In this document: positions 1 through 10,449 of the stretch, piece by piece | Layout of the letters: every line of letters begins with the position of its first letter | Position numbering within the stretch: the stretch's first letter is position 1 | Position numbers and translations under genes: made by a program | DNA from: Symbiodinium natans | Taxonomy: Eukaryota; Sar; Dinophyceae; Suessiales; Symbiodiniaceae | Direction of reading: 5' to 3' | NCBI GenBank assembly: GCA_905221605.1 | Contig: CAJNDS010002057.1 | Location: 468,513 to 527,512 of the forward strand | DNA: 59,000 nucleotides | The notes under the pieces: generated by a model | Database searches by the model: none | What the model was told of the DNA's origin: nothing | The model's input: only the letters and a program-made list of their open reading frames with translations

Positions 1-230
1 CCAACTCTAGATTGTTCCTGGAGGGCCCAACCCCAGAGTCTCCCTGCAGTGCCCAACCCAGACTCTCCCCGAAGTGCCCAAGCCAGACTGTCCCTGCCCC
101 TGCCCGCCCCAGAGTCCCCCTGGAGTGCCCAGTCTCCCTGGAGTGCCTCACCCCAGAGTGTCCCCAGAGTGCCCAGTGCCAGAGTGTTCCTGGAGTGCCC
201 AGAGTATCTCTACCAAGAGAGGGTGGGGAT
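1..230. repeat. Imperfect minisatellite, CCCAGAGT-TCCCTGGAGTGCC type
   Basis: Degenerate direct repeats built from the phrases CCCAGAGT, TCCCTGGAGTG and CCCA recur about ten times. Two overlapping ORFs run through it, but they follow the repeat and show no domain. The array starts before the window. It is followed at 256-290 by a T-run then a G-run, the same asymmetric tract seen in the MITE family ending near 16,188 and 44,829. Confidence 0.6.
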
Positions 231-359
231 GTTCGAAGTAAAATAATTGTTTATTGTTTTTGCTTTTTTTTTGGGAGGGGAGGGGGGGTGTTTGTAGGCA
301 AAAAGTAGATGGTGATTTAGGATCGAGTGCTTCTAGTGTGTGGGGGTTCCAGTGGGTCC

Positions 360-760
360 AACCCTAAACCCTAAACCCTAAACCCTAAACCCTGAACCCT
401 AAACCCTAAACCCAACAATCTTCATGACTGCAGGCTGTCTTGATATGGGGACTCGGGAGTCTTGCAGGCCGTAGGGCTGCAGAGATGTCCCTAAACCCTA
501 AGCCCCCGTAAACCCTAAACCCTAAACCCTAAACCCTAAACCCTAAACCCTAAACCCTAAACCCCTCCCCCTCAAGCACGTTCCCTTTTTTGAGTCGGGG
601 GCTCCAGGATTAACTTCGCTGAACTTCAGAGGGTCCTCAGTTCCCGGACGCCCAGTACGTGGAGGTTCATGGTACTTCGTAAAAAGCCCCTAAAACCCTA
701 AAACCCTAAAACCCCAAAACCCAAAAACCCCAAAACCCTAAAACCCTAAAACCAATCATA
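360..760. repeat. Interstitial telomere repeats, CCCTAAA orientation
   Basis: Three blocks at about 363-413, 490-563 and 690-755. The first two are CCCTAAA heptamers. The third is an octamer variant (CCCTAAAA and CCCCAAAA) inside the MITE at 663-868. Short unique stretches separate them and I see no coding signal. Confidence 0.9.
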
Positions 761-868
761 ACTGTACATATAACCTAAATATAACCACATTAGGCTACTA
801 AAGGGTCTTATACACGGGTTATAACTAGAGTGATAAGTGGGTTATCAGTACCCTGAACCTCCAAGTAG
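663..868. mobile_element. MITE, GGAGGTTCATGG family, with telomeric insert
   Basis: The left end GGAGGTTCATGGTACTT is the inverted complement of the right end AGTACCCTGAACCTCC (a few mismatches). The middle carries octameric telomere variants and the family phrase ATAACTGTAC-TATAAC. Relatives lie near 16,407-16,490 and 36,026-36,305. A target duplication is not clear here. Confidence 0.65.
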
Positions 869-1021
869 TACCTGATTCCCCATTGTAGGGGTTGAGGGTT
901 TAGGGTTTGATTCCCGATTTTTGAGGCCATCCCCGAACACCCGAAGTAAACCAAACAGGTACACGTTTCTGGCCCTAGGCTAGTTTAAGGCGCAACCTAG
1001 AGGATATCCTCTCTCAAAGTT

Positions 1022-1574
1022 ATGGCGGGGTCCCTGTATGCGAGGATCGTTACCCTGGACAACTTCATTTCGGATGAAGAGTCCAAGCTGCATGCGGGCT
1101 TGGCAGTGTGCCGGCTGTCCGATTCAGGCTTGACAAGGTAAAGTAGCCCTTAAATCAGGCTGTCCTAAGCCCTGAACCCTAAACCCTCACCCTCAACCCT
1201 AAACCCTTAACCCTAAACCCTAAAACCCCAAACCCCGGAACCCTGAATGGCCCTCATCCGGTTTAGGGTCTGGGGTTATACAGTTTAGTTACCTCAGACT
1301 TAAGCGCGACTCTATAGCATTCTAGATGCACAGGGGAGTCGTTCAACCGTTGCGTTGTACAGAAGTACAAGGAATCTCGAATTCATTACGGAGACATCAT
1401 GCTTCCCAGACGTGAGGCGTAGCCAGATGGTAGGTGGTCGTGCACGAAGGCTTGGTGGCCCTCTTAGCACAGGCGCGCAGCGCAGCTCAGCGAAAATGTT
1501 GCAAGGGTTGGACAGCAGGTGGGGGTTGGCGCACACGGAATGCTGATTTTTCGACATGCGGAATGCTACTGCTG

Positions 1575-1627
<53 letters not shown>

Positions 1628-1628
1628 G

Positions 1629-1675
<47 letters not shown>

Positions 1676-4600
1676 GCTGCTGGTGCTGCTTGTTGAGTGT
1701 CGGAGCTTGCAACATGAGGAAATCGATGGGCTGCTGTCCGTCGCATCGACCTTTCAGCGCTCTGCCGACCAGGGTGAGAAGAATCCCTTCGGCATGACCG
1801 AGGCAGGGGCAGGGGCCCGCGGCAGGGGTTGTGTTACGAGCGTCTGGGTTTAGGGTTTAGGGTTTAGGGTTTGGGGTTTAGTCGGGTGCCAATTCATGGG
1901 GTGGGCCGCCCTACCCGACCCCCTGAATGACCCCCGCAGAACTACAGACACCCCATGACACCCCCGCAGAACCCGACGAGCCCCGCATAGCCACGCAGAA
2001 CCTAAAGGGAAGACTACAATTGACTTGTGGAAAAGTTCGCAGAACCGCCCGCTGCCTCGCAGAAGCGCGGCTGCCCCGCAGAGGGCGCATAGACAGCCCG
2101 CCCCATAAATTGGCACCCCATTTAGGGCTTAGGAGTCTGAACAGAATGCCCCCAACGATGAAGTGCCTTCCCTAAGTCCATGTACCTTTCTAGGACATAC
2201 TTGGGCCCTAAAGCTGCTATCGAAACCCTCTTAACTCCCAAGTATGCACTATTTAGGTACATGGACCCGTAGGTTTGCCACTTTGCATAACATTGGGTGA
2301 CCCCGCTATAGCAAAAGGATATCATGAGCGAGCCTATCCTACAATTAGGTCATCCCTTCAGTTCTAAGAACTAGGCAGTTGGGCTAGACCATCTTGCGTC
2401 AGGGCCTCATCACCAAGCATCGAACTTCGCAAACAGCCTGGTGCGACGAAGAGTGCAAGGTGGCGGAGGAGGGTTTAGAGTTTAGGGTTTAGGGTTTCGG
2501 GTTTAGGGTTTAGGGTTTAGGGGGAGAAGCTGGCCCAGTTGTTTAAATCTCTCTTCATGTGACGGGTGGGGGAGGGGGGGGGATTGATCCACATTGTTCT
2601 GAATTTGGTGTAGCAATACTTGTGCCAATAAGATTCCTTACAGTTATAGATTCTTAGTTGAGAGTGCCAGAAAGGCCATGGTTAGATAAAGCTGCAAAAA
2701 GGCAGAAGCGCTCTGCGAACCTCTATACTCCCCATGTTAACCTTTGGAGCCTTGTCAACCGCCCCGCCCCATAGGCACCGAACAAAACCTGCCTAAACCC
2801 TACCCCCTACATCCCTTAACCCTAAACACTATGGTACCTTATTTCATATGGTCCCTAAGCCTTTCTTTCAGGGTTCGGATTTACAACCTGTGGGGTGCTG
2901 CAGCTACAAGCCCCGATCGGTGACAGGGCGCGCCGGTCTTCCACCGGGTTCGAGACAGCATCTTGGCTGGCAGGTGTCTGAGTCCAATATAAGTGTCGGA
3001 TTAACTACTATAGTATCATTCCCTTATGGTCCCTACATAATTACGCTATATTTGCCATTCAAATTCTGCAGGCCCCGAAAGTAAATGGTACGCATCGGGG
3101 CTGTGCATATTGCCACAGGGCTCACAGGTTTTATGACTCACGACCGGCTTGAAGCAAACAAGAAGTGTTCGTGTCAAACGCCGTGCCTGAGGAATTTCTG
3201 AGATGATAGGCGTGCCGTGGAGAAACTTTGAGACGATGCAGTTCTTGCCGCTCAGCGGAACCCTCCATGGCTTGCGGTTTCTGGTTTAGGGATTGGTTTA
3301 GAAGTAGGAGCCGCTTTTAGGGTTTAGGGTTTAGGGTTTGGGGTTTAGGGTTACCAGGGAGATTCTGATTATAAGTCTACTCATTGGAGGGTTTCAGGGT
3401 TCGGGTTTTGCTTTCCACTGGCCTGAGCGGCCAAGGAAGTACAATGTCGGCGAGGAGTATGCGCGGCATCATGACATGCACAACCTGACGGACAACCACT
3501 TCGCATCGGGACCTCGCATCTATACCTTCTTCCTCTATATGTCGGATGTGGAAGAAGGTGGAGAAACGCAGCTTGACTAGCTTGCAGCTTAGTGGGCAGC
3601 ACACCACACCCCATTTGCACCACAATTGCTTTTCAGCATTTGCGTAGATGGCCCATCCCCATCGTGGCGTCAAATCAAGACGGGTCCAAGTGGCCTGGAA
3701 TTTGGCTTTTTTGCGACCCCAACAACCCTAATCCTAACGGTTATTTTGAGGCCCTAACCACAAACAGGCACAATCGTTCCAGGAATCAGATATGTGTGTG
3801 GCTAGTTCTCTACATTCGGGTCTCTTTTGGGTCCCCTATATACTCCGGCACACTTAAAATAAGGACCTAAAAGGGAACCTAATTTAGAGAAACTACCCAT
3901 GTACTTAGTTGCTGAGTGAGTACACTTTGCACTTTTTGGGATACTATACTCCCCTGTAGAACTGAAAGTGTACACTTCTTTTGGGCTTGTGAACTCAGCA
4001 ACTAAGTGTAGGGTCTGCGGACCCCCTGGGCCCCTGGGACAGGCAGTTTACTGAGCTCAACATCTCCGTGAGGCCTCGCCTCTTGGCGTGACTAAACCCT
4101 AAACCCTAAAACCTGAATCCCTAAACCAACCCCTAACCCCTAAACCCAGACCGAAAACCCTTTCACAGCTTTGTTCGAAGCCCTTAACTGCTCATCCCTA
4201 TATGCCCTAAACCCTAGACCCTGAATGAGTGCGCTCCTGTTTCCATTCTAGCTCTAAATTTTGAGCCCTAAACCCTACAACCCTACACCCTAAAATCGAA
4301 GCCCTATAAACCCCAAAAACCCTGAACCCTAAAACTGCCCTAAGCCCAGAACAGAACCAAGCTGGGCCCCGGATAGGAGCATGCCCAGGGTTCCCCTTCT
4401 GCCCCGGGGCTGCACTTTACACCCTAAACCCTAAACCCTAAACCCTAAACCCTAAACCCTAAACCCTAGTTCTAACGTTGCTGAACCCTGACCCTCCATC
4501 GCGCGCTGTGCGAGCACCTGTTGGAAGTCAAGAAAATGAAGATGGCGGCCAATGAGGATCTTGATGCTAGACGCATCCTTGCAGCGGCGGCCGTGCTGAT

Positions 4601-6381
4601 AGATATGGTCCCAGCGATGCCCGAGTGGCATCTCGGACAAACCTCAAAACTTGAGAGTGCCAGAAGACTTGCTCGCTCTCCAGGACGCCATGAGGATGCC
4701 AAACCATTGTCATGGGGGTACGGTTGCAGATGGGGAAACGAGGTCATTTGTGATTGCGCGAGCTTGCTGCGTCGACCGCAGCAACAAACTTTAGGGTCAC
4801 CTCTGAACCCTAAGTAAGCCCTAAAACCCCAGACCCTGAAACCCCAAACCCTAAAACCCCAAACCCTAAAACCCTAAAAGCCCTAAACCCCAAACCCTAA
4901 AAGCCCTAAACCCCAAATCCTAAACCCCAAACCCTAAAACCCCAAACCCTAAACCCCAAACCCTAACACCCCTTGGCTCCTTTGGCAGACTGAGGCAAGG
5001 GCTCCGCGTTGCTCTGGCCGTCGGTGAAATCCCAAAACCCAACAGCAGCTCGGGCATGCATCGTTCGGGGCTCTTTGGGGATTGGGGTTTGGGGTTTAGG
5101 GTTTGGGGCTGAGGTTTGCCCAAGAGGGTTTGGGGTTTGGGGTGCCCCCCCTCCCAATGGCAGTGCGGGTACTGAATTTGTTTTTGGTGAACCCTCAACC
5201 TTTACGGGGGGTCGCTTGGGCTTACACAGCCCGGATTCCGGCCCTTGATCGCCTTTCTTTTAATGGGGGGTTGGGCCCACTTATACTTACGAGCCCACTG
5301 CAGTAAGAATCCTCGACCCTAAGCCCAAAGCCCAAAACCCTCAAACCCTAAAGCCCTGAAACCCTCAAGCCCTGAACCCCAAAACCCCAAAAGCCAAGAA
5401 CCCTAAAACCCTAAAACCCTAAACCACATCAACTCTAACCCTAAACCCTAAAACCACAAAAACCCTTCATAGGCGATTCAGGATCTCGCGAGGGCGATCT
5501 GGGGAGTTGCTTGCAGGGTTCTGTGTTGCTGGGGGTTAGAGTTTAGGGTTTAGGGTTTAGGGTTGCAAGGTTAGGGTTTGCAGGGTTAGGGTGTCCAGGG
5601 TTTAGGGTTTGCAGGGTTAGGGTCTAGAGTCGTGCCACGTCCACTAGCCCTAAAGCTCCTGCCACCCTCAATATCCCAACCCCGAGCTCGCCATAAAACC
5701 AGAGGAAGCTGCTGTGAAGTAGGCTTTTTGCTGCTGTCGGTGAGTGTATATACAAGTTCGTCTACAAACAATGGCGAGTGTAGATCTTGGTTGTCCTTTT
5801 CGGAATACTAGCACTTAAGACCCTAAGCCCTACAGCCCAAACCCCAAACCCCAAACCCCAAACCCCAAACCCCAAACCCCAAACCCCAAACCCCAAACCC
5901 CAAACCCCAAACCCCAAACCCCAAACCCCAAACCCCAAACCCCAAACCCTGAACCGTACTGGACAACTCTGAACCCTAAACCCTGAACCCTAAATGCTAA
6001 ACCCTAAACCCCAAACCCTAAACCCTAAACCTAAACCTCAATCTGCCCATGAAAACTGAGGTCCAGGACGAGCGCACCATGCATGCTGCCAGGCCTGTCA
6101 AAAATGGCTCCAAGGTGGCGGCCAACGTGCGACTTGGCTTAGGATTCAGGTTTAGGGTTTAGGGTTCAAGGTCCAGGGTTTAGGGTTTAGGGTTTCAGGA
6201 TTTTAGGGTTTAGGGTTTAGGTTTTTGGATGGGGTTTAGGGTTTAGCGTTTAATTTAGGGGAGGTTAGGGAGTTTAGGAAAAATCGTTATGAATCAGTTT
6301 AGCAGCTCCAGCCTGCGCATCCCTAGTCGAGCTGTTGGCGTCGACGCAGATGAAATGCCGCCCGCCCAACGAATCCCTTAG
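1022..6381 (+). CDS. Prolyl 4-hydroxylase-like 2OG-Fe(II) oxygenase, multi-exon
   Basis: Exons read by homology: 1022-1137 (IVTLDNFISDEES; donor GTAAAG), 3192-about 3256 (GVPWRNFETMQFL), about 3436-3567 (VGEEYARHHDMH then IYTFFLYMSDVEEGGET), 4043-4085 (QFTELNISVRPRLL), 5000-5047 (GSALLWPSV), 6061-6130 (DERTMHAARPVKNGSK), 6278-6381 (stop TAG). HHD supplies two iron ligands, the His of TMHAA the distal ligand, and the Lys of NGSK would bind 2-oxoglutarate. The family hydroxylates prolines, usually in the secretory pathway. Introns use GC-AG (3568, 4086, 5048) and GA-AG (6131). The intron at 3568-4042 has a GCAG duplication at both ends. The exon or exons between 1138 and 3191 are unresolved (1,690-1,842 is a candidate). 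The ATG at 1022 could be internal, since the frame is open upstream. Identity is firm and exon edges moderate. Confidence 0.8.
1563..1685. repeat. CTA/TAC trinucleotide microsatellite
   Basis: About 38 nearly pure CTA triplets with a few CTG, probably in an intron of the oxygenase gene. It yields poly-Leu, poly-Tyr and poly-Val shadow ORFs on both strands. Confidence 0.95.
1690..1845 (+). other. Candidate exon in oxygenase intron, unidentified
   Basis: An open + frame (SLQHEEIDGLLSVAS then GRGCVTSVW) follows the CTA microsatellite and ends in a TTTAGGG block at about 1,850. It sits where the missing middle part of the oxygenase is expected, but no diagnostic motif is visible. It may be the missing exon, another fragment, or chance. 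Confidence 0.3.
3572..4042 (+). mobile_element. Introner in oxygenase gene, GCAG target duplication
   Basis: GCAG occurs at 3568-3571 and 4043-4046. The insert begins CTTGACTAG and ends GGGACAG. Removing it with one GCAG joins GAA-AC to G-CAG-TTT in frame (GGET then QFTELN), so splicing would be GC-AG. A second element (3904-4006) is nested inside. The terminal inverted repeat is weak, so the class rests mainly on the duplication and the frame. Confidence 0.65.
3904..4006. mobile_element. MITE, CTTAGTTGCTGAG family
   Basis: Perfect ends CTTAGTTGCTGAG and CTCAGCAACTAAG flank about 100 bp. TGTA is duplicated on both sides (3900-3903 and 4007-4010). A longer relative forms the intron at 13,810-14,033. 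Confidence 0.85.
4086..4999 (+). other. Oxygenase intron: telomeric blocks plus an unassigned ORF
   Basis: CCCTAAA-type blocks cover about 4,090-4,465 and 4,800-4,970. Between them, 4,480-4,800 is unique and GC-richer with an open + frame (MAANEDLDARRILAAAAV then MVPAMPEWH). Another frame is open from about 4,637 to 4,790. It looks coding but I do not recognise it. It could be a captured exon or part of another transcript. Confidence 0.45.
5818..5952. repeat. CCCCAAA array, homogenised telomere variant
   Basis: About 17 consecutive CCCCAAA heptamers with almost no standard CCCTAAA inside, lying in the oxygenase intron 5048-6060. Standard repeats resume at about 5,970. Its uniformity suggests local expansion rather than decay of a canonical block. 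Confidence 0.9.
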
Positions 6382-7290
6382 GGTTTAGGGTTTAGGGTTT
6401 AGGGTTTAGGGTTTAGGGTTTCCATACATTAAGAACATGTAACGGGTGACACGCGACAAGGCACACCACAACAAGACTGTTTCCCTCCACTTCCGAGTTG
6501 AGACCTGTTTCCTGTTCCTCTCCAATTCCGTGGTAAGACAAGCATTTTGCTTGTTGGTCCGCCAGAAAACCTGTAGGGGCCTTTGCCGACGGACCCATGA
6601 GCAAAATGAGTGTCGCACTCTCTGTTTAGCCTTTGCCAGTTCCGGCATGTGGTATCCAGAGAGAATGGGCGTGCCTGTGCGAAGGGGCCTGGGCCCACGA
6701 AAGGGCGTGCCCTTGCCCCCGATTTTTGGTGCCGGTGCCCTCTTTGTGCCTGTGCCCACGTGTTTTTGTGACTTTGCCCACGACTTTTGTGCCTATGGTA
6801 ATGAACAATGAGCTTTTGTGCACAGGGTTTTTGTGCCTAGGAAAGTTGTTTAAGGTTTGTGCATTTTTTTAGGAATAGTGATTTAGGGTGTAGGGTTTTC
6901 GGGTTTAGGGTTTCGGGCTTTTGGGGGTTTTGGGATTTAGGGTACCTTTAAGGGAGTTCAAGGCACCTAAAATTAGGGGTGCATGGGGTTGCGGCTCAGG
7001 AATCAGGGTGTGGAGCAGACTGGATGGCAGGCTTTACAGTACAGGAGTTTAGGCTTCTTATAGCGTGTTTCGGAGCCAGGGGCGAAGCTGCTTTTCTACG
7101 TTACCAAGTCCACCGCGTCCTGATTCAAAAGGGCATCCAAAAAGCTCCCCACACCCAATTGCTGCAAGGAAGAGCCCTTAGTCACCTCCTTACATAGGGG
7201 GAATTGGGTTCTTCCTGAGAAACAGCAGACTTGTCCGAGGTGGGTGCACCTGTTTGACTTCGAGGTCTCCAGCATCTGGGCATGTACCGG
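6382..7290. other. Intergenic: telomere blocks, no firm gene
   Basis: TTTAGGG blocks at 6,378-6,420 and 6,880-6,945. The stretch 6,430-6,870 has overlapping ORFs on both strands but no recognisable domain. The phrase TTTGTGCC recurs at 6,740-6,845. An open + frame at 6,979-7,194 is unassigned. Confidence 0.4.
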
Positions 7291-7299
7291 TGGCCTGCG

Positions 7300-7608
7300 A
7301 GATGTTCGTTAGGGTGCAAAACTGTCCACGAAGTCGATGGCGGCCGACGCGCACCTGGACACCACCAAGAACTGTCGAGATGCAGCTCTCGACTGCCTTC
7401 GACCACCCCGTCTTGGGTCACCGTCAACTTCGTCAACCCCCGTCCGAAGTCTCAGGACATCGTGCTGAGGGTGAGCTGGCGTACTCTGAACGCCGCACGT
7501 CGTGATCCCGAAGACCCGTCTGCGTGCAGAAAGAACATGCCATGCGAGAGATTCCTGTTGGCGGCACCAGATCTGGCTGAATACCTCACCTGGTACTTGC
7601 TAAATGTT
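7300..7608 (+). other. Probable exon, unknown product
   Basis: A + frame open to 7,617 reads SWVTVNFVNPRPKSQDIVL and later CERFLLAAPDLAEYLTWY. Composition looks like real protein and it runs directly into the left end of a MITE, the pattern of verified exons in this window. The first 120 bases are open in all three + frames, so the 5' part is uncertain. Family not recognised. Confidence 0.45.
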
Positions 7609-7611
7609 CAT

Positions 7612-7735
7612 TCCTAGGTAGGATAGGGGGGACCCTTAAAGGGAACCCCTTCTTAACCCTCTTCTGGCTCTCTTAAGCAGGGACCTTATTCAGAGAGTCT
7701 ATATCGCCAAGGGGCCCCCTAATCCTATCCCCTAT
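7612..7735. mobile_element. MITE, GGTAGGATAGGGGGGACC family
   Basis: The left end GGATAGGGGGGACCCTT is roughly the inverted complement of the right end GGGGCCCCCTAATCCTATCC. The phrase GGGACCTTATTCAGAG-GTCTATATC is shared with an internally shorter copy at 49,189-49,262. Both start CCTAGGTAGGAT. Confidence 0.7.
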
Positions 7736-7830
7736 TAATGCTTGCCTACGTGAAAAGGTCTGGTGCTCAGCTCGATGCCGGGCCCTTACGCCACTGAGCA
7801 GTAGGAACGGGTCTCTGCCAAGCAAGCACC

Positions 7831-8206
7831 AGGGTTTAGGGTTTAGGGTTTAGGGTTTAGGGTTTAGGGTCCGACAACTGGCTCTTCGTCTCTTGACCCG
7901 ATCACTGTAAACGCTATGAACTCTAAATGGGGGGACCCCTGATATAGACTCCCAAATAGTAGGATCGCCTTGTAATATGGACCCCCCATAAGGTACTCCT
8001 ATCGTAAACCCCCAAAGGCCCTTAAATGCTTGGAGTCCATTGGTTCCAAGTCCTCACTCATGTATGTAGGGTTTAGGGTTTAGGGTTTAGGGTTTAGGGT
8101 TTAGGGTTTAGGGTTTAGGGTTTAGCGTTTAGGGTTTAGGGTTTAGGGTTTAGGGTTTAGGGTTTAGGGTTTAGGGTTTAGGGTTTAGGGTTTAGGGTTT
8201 AGGGTG
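7831..8206. repeat. TTTAGGG blocks flanking a MITE-like unit
   Basis: TTTAGGG blocks at 7,831-7,870 and 8,068-8,206. Between them, 7,926-8,020 carries the phrases GGGGACCCC, AGTAGGATC, ATGGACCCCCCATAAGGTAC and TATCGTAAACCCCC, shared with 13,903-14,010 and 27,031-27,140 and, inverted, with 40,386-40,470. That is a dispersed element family. Confidence 0.75.
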
Positions 8207-8219
8207 GGCTTAGCCTGAG

Positions 8220-8304
8220 GTCCTGGCATTCAATGCCACCATTGCAGCATGCTCGCGCAGCAGCGACTGGCGCGAGGCCTTTCTGAACTTAATTGTCTCA
8301 CCAG
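8220..8304 (+). CDS. PPR repeat exon (one full motif)
   Basis: After the acceptor CCTGAG the frame reads VLAFNATIAACSRSSDWREA, a clear pentatricopeptide repeat with both helices (NATIAAC, then W-REAF). PPR proteins bind RNA, usually in plastids or mitochondria. No upstream exon of the same protein is recognised. It may continue at 12,301 across the satellite block, or it may be an isolated fragment. Confidence 0.65.
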
Positions 8305-8589
8305 GGGGGATGGTATGCAAAAGAGCGAGGGCTGAATACGGCCCACACGTTAGTCTCCACACACTTGCATTTTTGGTTCAGGGCTCAAGGGGGGCTGCGG
8401 CGGTGTCTTTTTTGGGTATCCGCTATGGTATCCCCTGATATCAGACCCGAAAGCCTACAACCCCTCAACCAAGATACGAGAAGGGCACATTCGTTTGGGG
8501 TTGGAGTTGGTATGCCGGGAGGGCTTTGATTCGAGAAGTCGAGAAGGGTTTATGTTGAGGATTAGTTTTTGTTTGGCTGACAGGAAAAA

Positions 8590-8805
8590 ATACGAATCAG
8601 AGACCAGAGAGTCGAATCAGAGACCAGAGGGTCGAATCAGAGGCCAGGCTCGGAATCAGAGACCAGAAAGGCAGAATCAGAGACCAGATGCCAGAATCAC
8701 CCCCCTCAGGATCAGAGACCAGACAGGGCCGAATCAGAGACCAGGCAAGCCCGAATCAGAGACCAGGCAGGGCTGAATCAGAGACCAGACAGGGTGGCTG
8801 CCGAA
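8590..8805. repeat. GAATCAGAGACCAG tandem repeat, left arm
   Basis: About ten copies of GAATCAGAGACCAG with 4-10 bp variable spacers (unit about 20 bp). The exact complement forms the array at 11,395-11,655. Confidence 0.9.
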
Positions 8806-8849
8806 ACCAAGGGTTTATCAAGAGAAAGCAAAGGGTTCATTGTTGTAAC

Positions 8850-10440
8850 CACTGGTTTATTTGCCAAGACAATGCCCGCATCGTGGGTTTGGAAGGGATT
8901 CGTTTGAAGCAGGCTTGCCCGAGGTAAAAAAAGGGGTTTGGAACGGATTCTTTTGAAGCAGGCCTGTCCGAGTAAAAACAAACGGCACAAGCCCGAGGAG
9001 AAAAAAAAAAAAAAGCGGGGGGGTTGGGGGGGGCGCAGCCCCCCCCCATTTGGCAAGACAATGTCCGCATCGTGGGTTTGGAATAGATTCGTTTGAAGCA
9101 GGCTTGCCCGAGGAAAATAGAAAAGCGGGGGGGTTGGGGGGGGGGCGCAGCCCCCCCCCATTTGCCAAGACAATGCCTGCATCGTGGGTTTGGAAGGGAT
9201 TCGTTTGAAGCAGGCCTGCCCGAGGAAAATAGACAAGCGGGGGGGTTCGGGGGGGCGCAGCCCCCCCCCCATTTGCAAACACAATGCACGCATCATGGGC
9301 TTGAAGCGATTCGTTTGAAGCAGGCTTGCCCGAGCCCCCCCATTTGCCAAGACAATGCCCGCATCGTGGGTTTGGAAGGGATTCGTTCCAAGCAGGCTTG
9401 CCCGAGTAAAAAATGGGTTTGGAACGGATTCATAATGAAGCAGGCCTGCCCGAGTAAAAACAAACGGCACGAGGCCGAGCAAAATCCCCCCCCCCATATG
9501 CAAACACAATGCACGCATCATGGGTTTGGAAGCGATTCGTTTGAAGCAGGCTTGCCCGAGGTAAAAAAAAAGGGTTTGGAACGGATTCTTTTGAAGCAGG
9601 CCTGTCCGAGTAAAAACAAACGGCACAAGCCCGAGGAGAAAAAAAAAAAAGCGGGGGGGTTGGGGGGGGCGCAGCCCCCCCCCATTTGGCAAGACAATGT
9701 CCGCAACGTGGGTTTGGAATAGATTCGTTTGAAGCAGGCTTGCCCGAGGAAAATAGAAAAGCGGGGGGGTTGGGGGGGGCGCAGCCCCCCCCCATTTGCC
9801 AAGACAATGTTTGCATCGTGGGTTTGGAAGGGATTCGTTTGAAGCAGGCCTGCCCGAGGAAAATAGACAAGCGGGGGGGTTCGGGGGGGCGCAGCCCCCC
9901 CCCCCATTTGCAAACACAATGCACGCATCATGGGTTTGAAGCGATTCGTTTGAAGCAGGCTTGCCCCCATTTGCCAAGACAATGCCCGCATCGTGGGTTT
10001 GGAAGGGATTCGTTCGAAGCAGGCTTGCCCGAGTAAAAAATGGGTTTGAAAGGGATCCTTTTGAAGCAGGCCTGCCCCAGTAAAAACAAACGGCACGAGC
10101 CCGAGGAAAATCCCCCCCCCCATTTGCAAACACAATGCACGCATCATGGGTTTGGAAGCGATTCGTTTGAAGCAGGCTTGCCCGAGCATAAAATACAAGC
10201 GGGCGGGTTGGGGGGGGCGCAGCCCCCCCCATTTGCCAAGACAATGCCCGCATCGTGGGTTTGGAAGGGATTCGTTTGAAGCAGGCTTGCCCGAGTAAAA
10301 AATGGGTTTGGAACGGATTCTTTTGAAGCAGGCCTGTCCGAGTAAAAACAAACGGCACAAGCCCAAGGAGAAAAACAAAAAAACGGGGGGGTTGGGGGGG
10401 GCGCAGCCCCCCCCCATTTGGCCAGACAATGTCCGCATCG
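8850..10440. repeat. G/C-hairpin satellite with about 633-bp higher-order period
   Basis: The basic unit contains CATTTGCCAAGACAATG, GGGTTTGGAAGGGATTCG and GAAGCAGGCTTGCCCGAG. Many units are joined by runs of 7-9 G, then GCGCAGC, then 8-10 C, which can fold into a stem. Matching unit types recur about 633 bp apart (9,048/9,682; 9,160/9,792; 9,270/9,904), showing higher-order repeats. A 526-codon antisense ORF (8,778-10,358) and other long ORFs read the unit as GQACFKRIPSKP in several frames, so I treat them as repeat translations, not a gene. Confidence 0.85.
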
Positions 10441-10449
10441 TGGGTTTGG

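Noticed and set aside
360-560. A true chromosome end
   Set aside because: Telomere blocks occur throughout 59 kb in both orientations with genes between them, so these are interstitial.
1312-1853. Poly-Leu, poly-Tyr and poly-Val proteins at the CTA microsatellite
   Set aside because: Pure translation of the trinucleotide repeat in three frames and both strands.
8778-10358. A 526-codon minus-strand ORF and companion ORFs of 441, 209, 188 and 164 codons as real proteins
   Set aside because: They translate the satellite unit in several frames at once, with GQACFKRIPSKP, ASLLQTNPFQTHD and GRPASNESLPNPR versions of the same DNA. No domain and no conserved frame.
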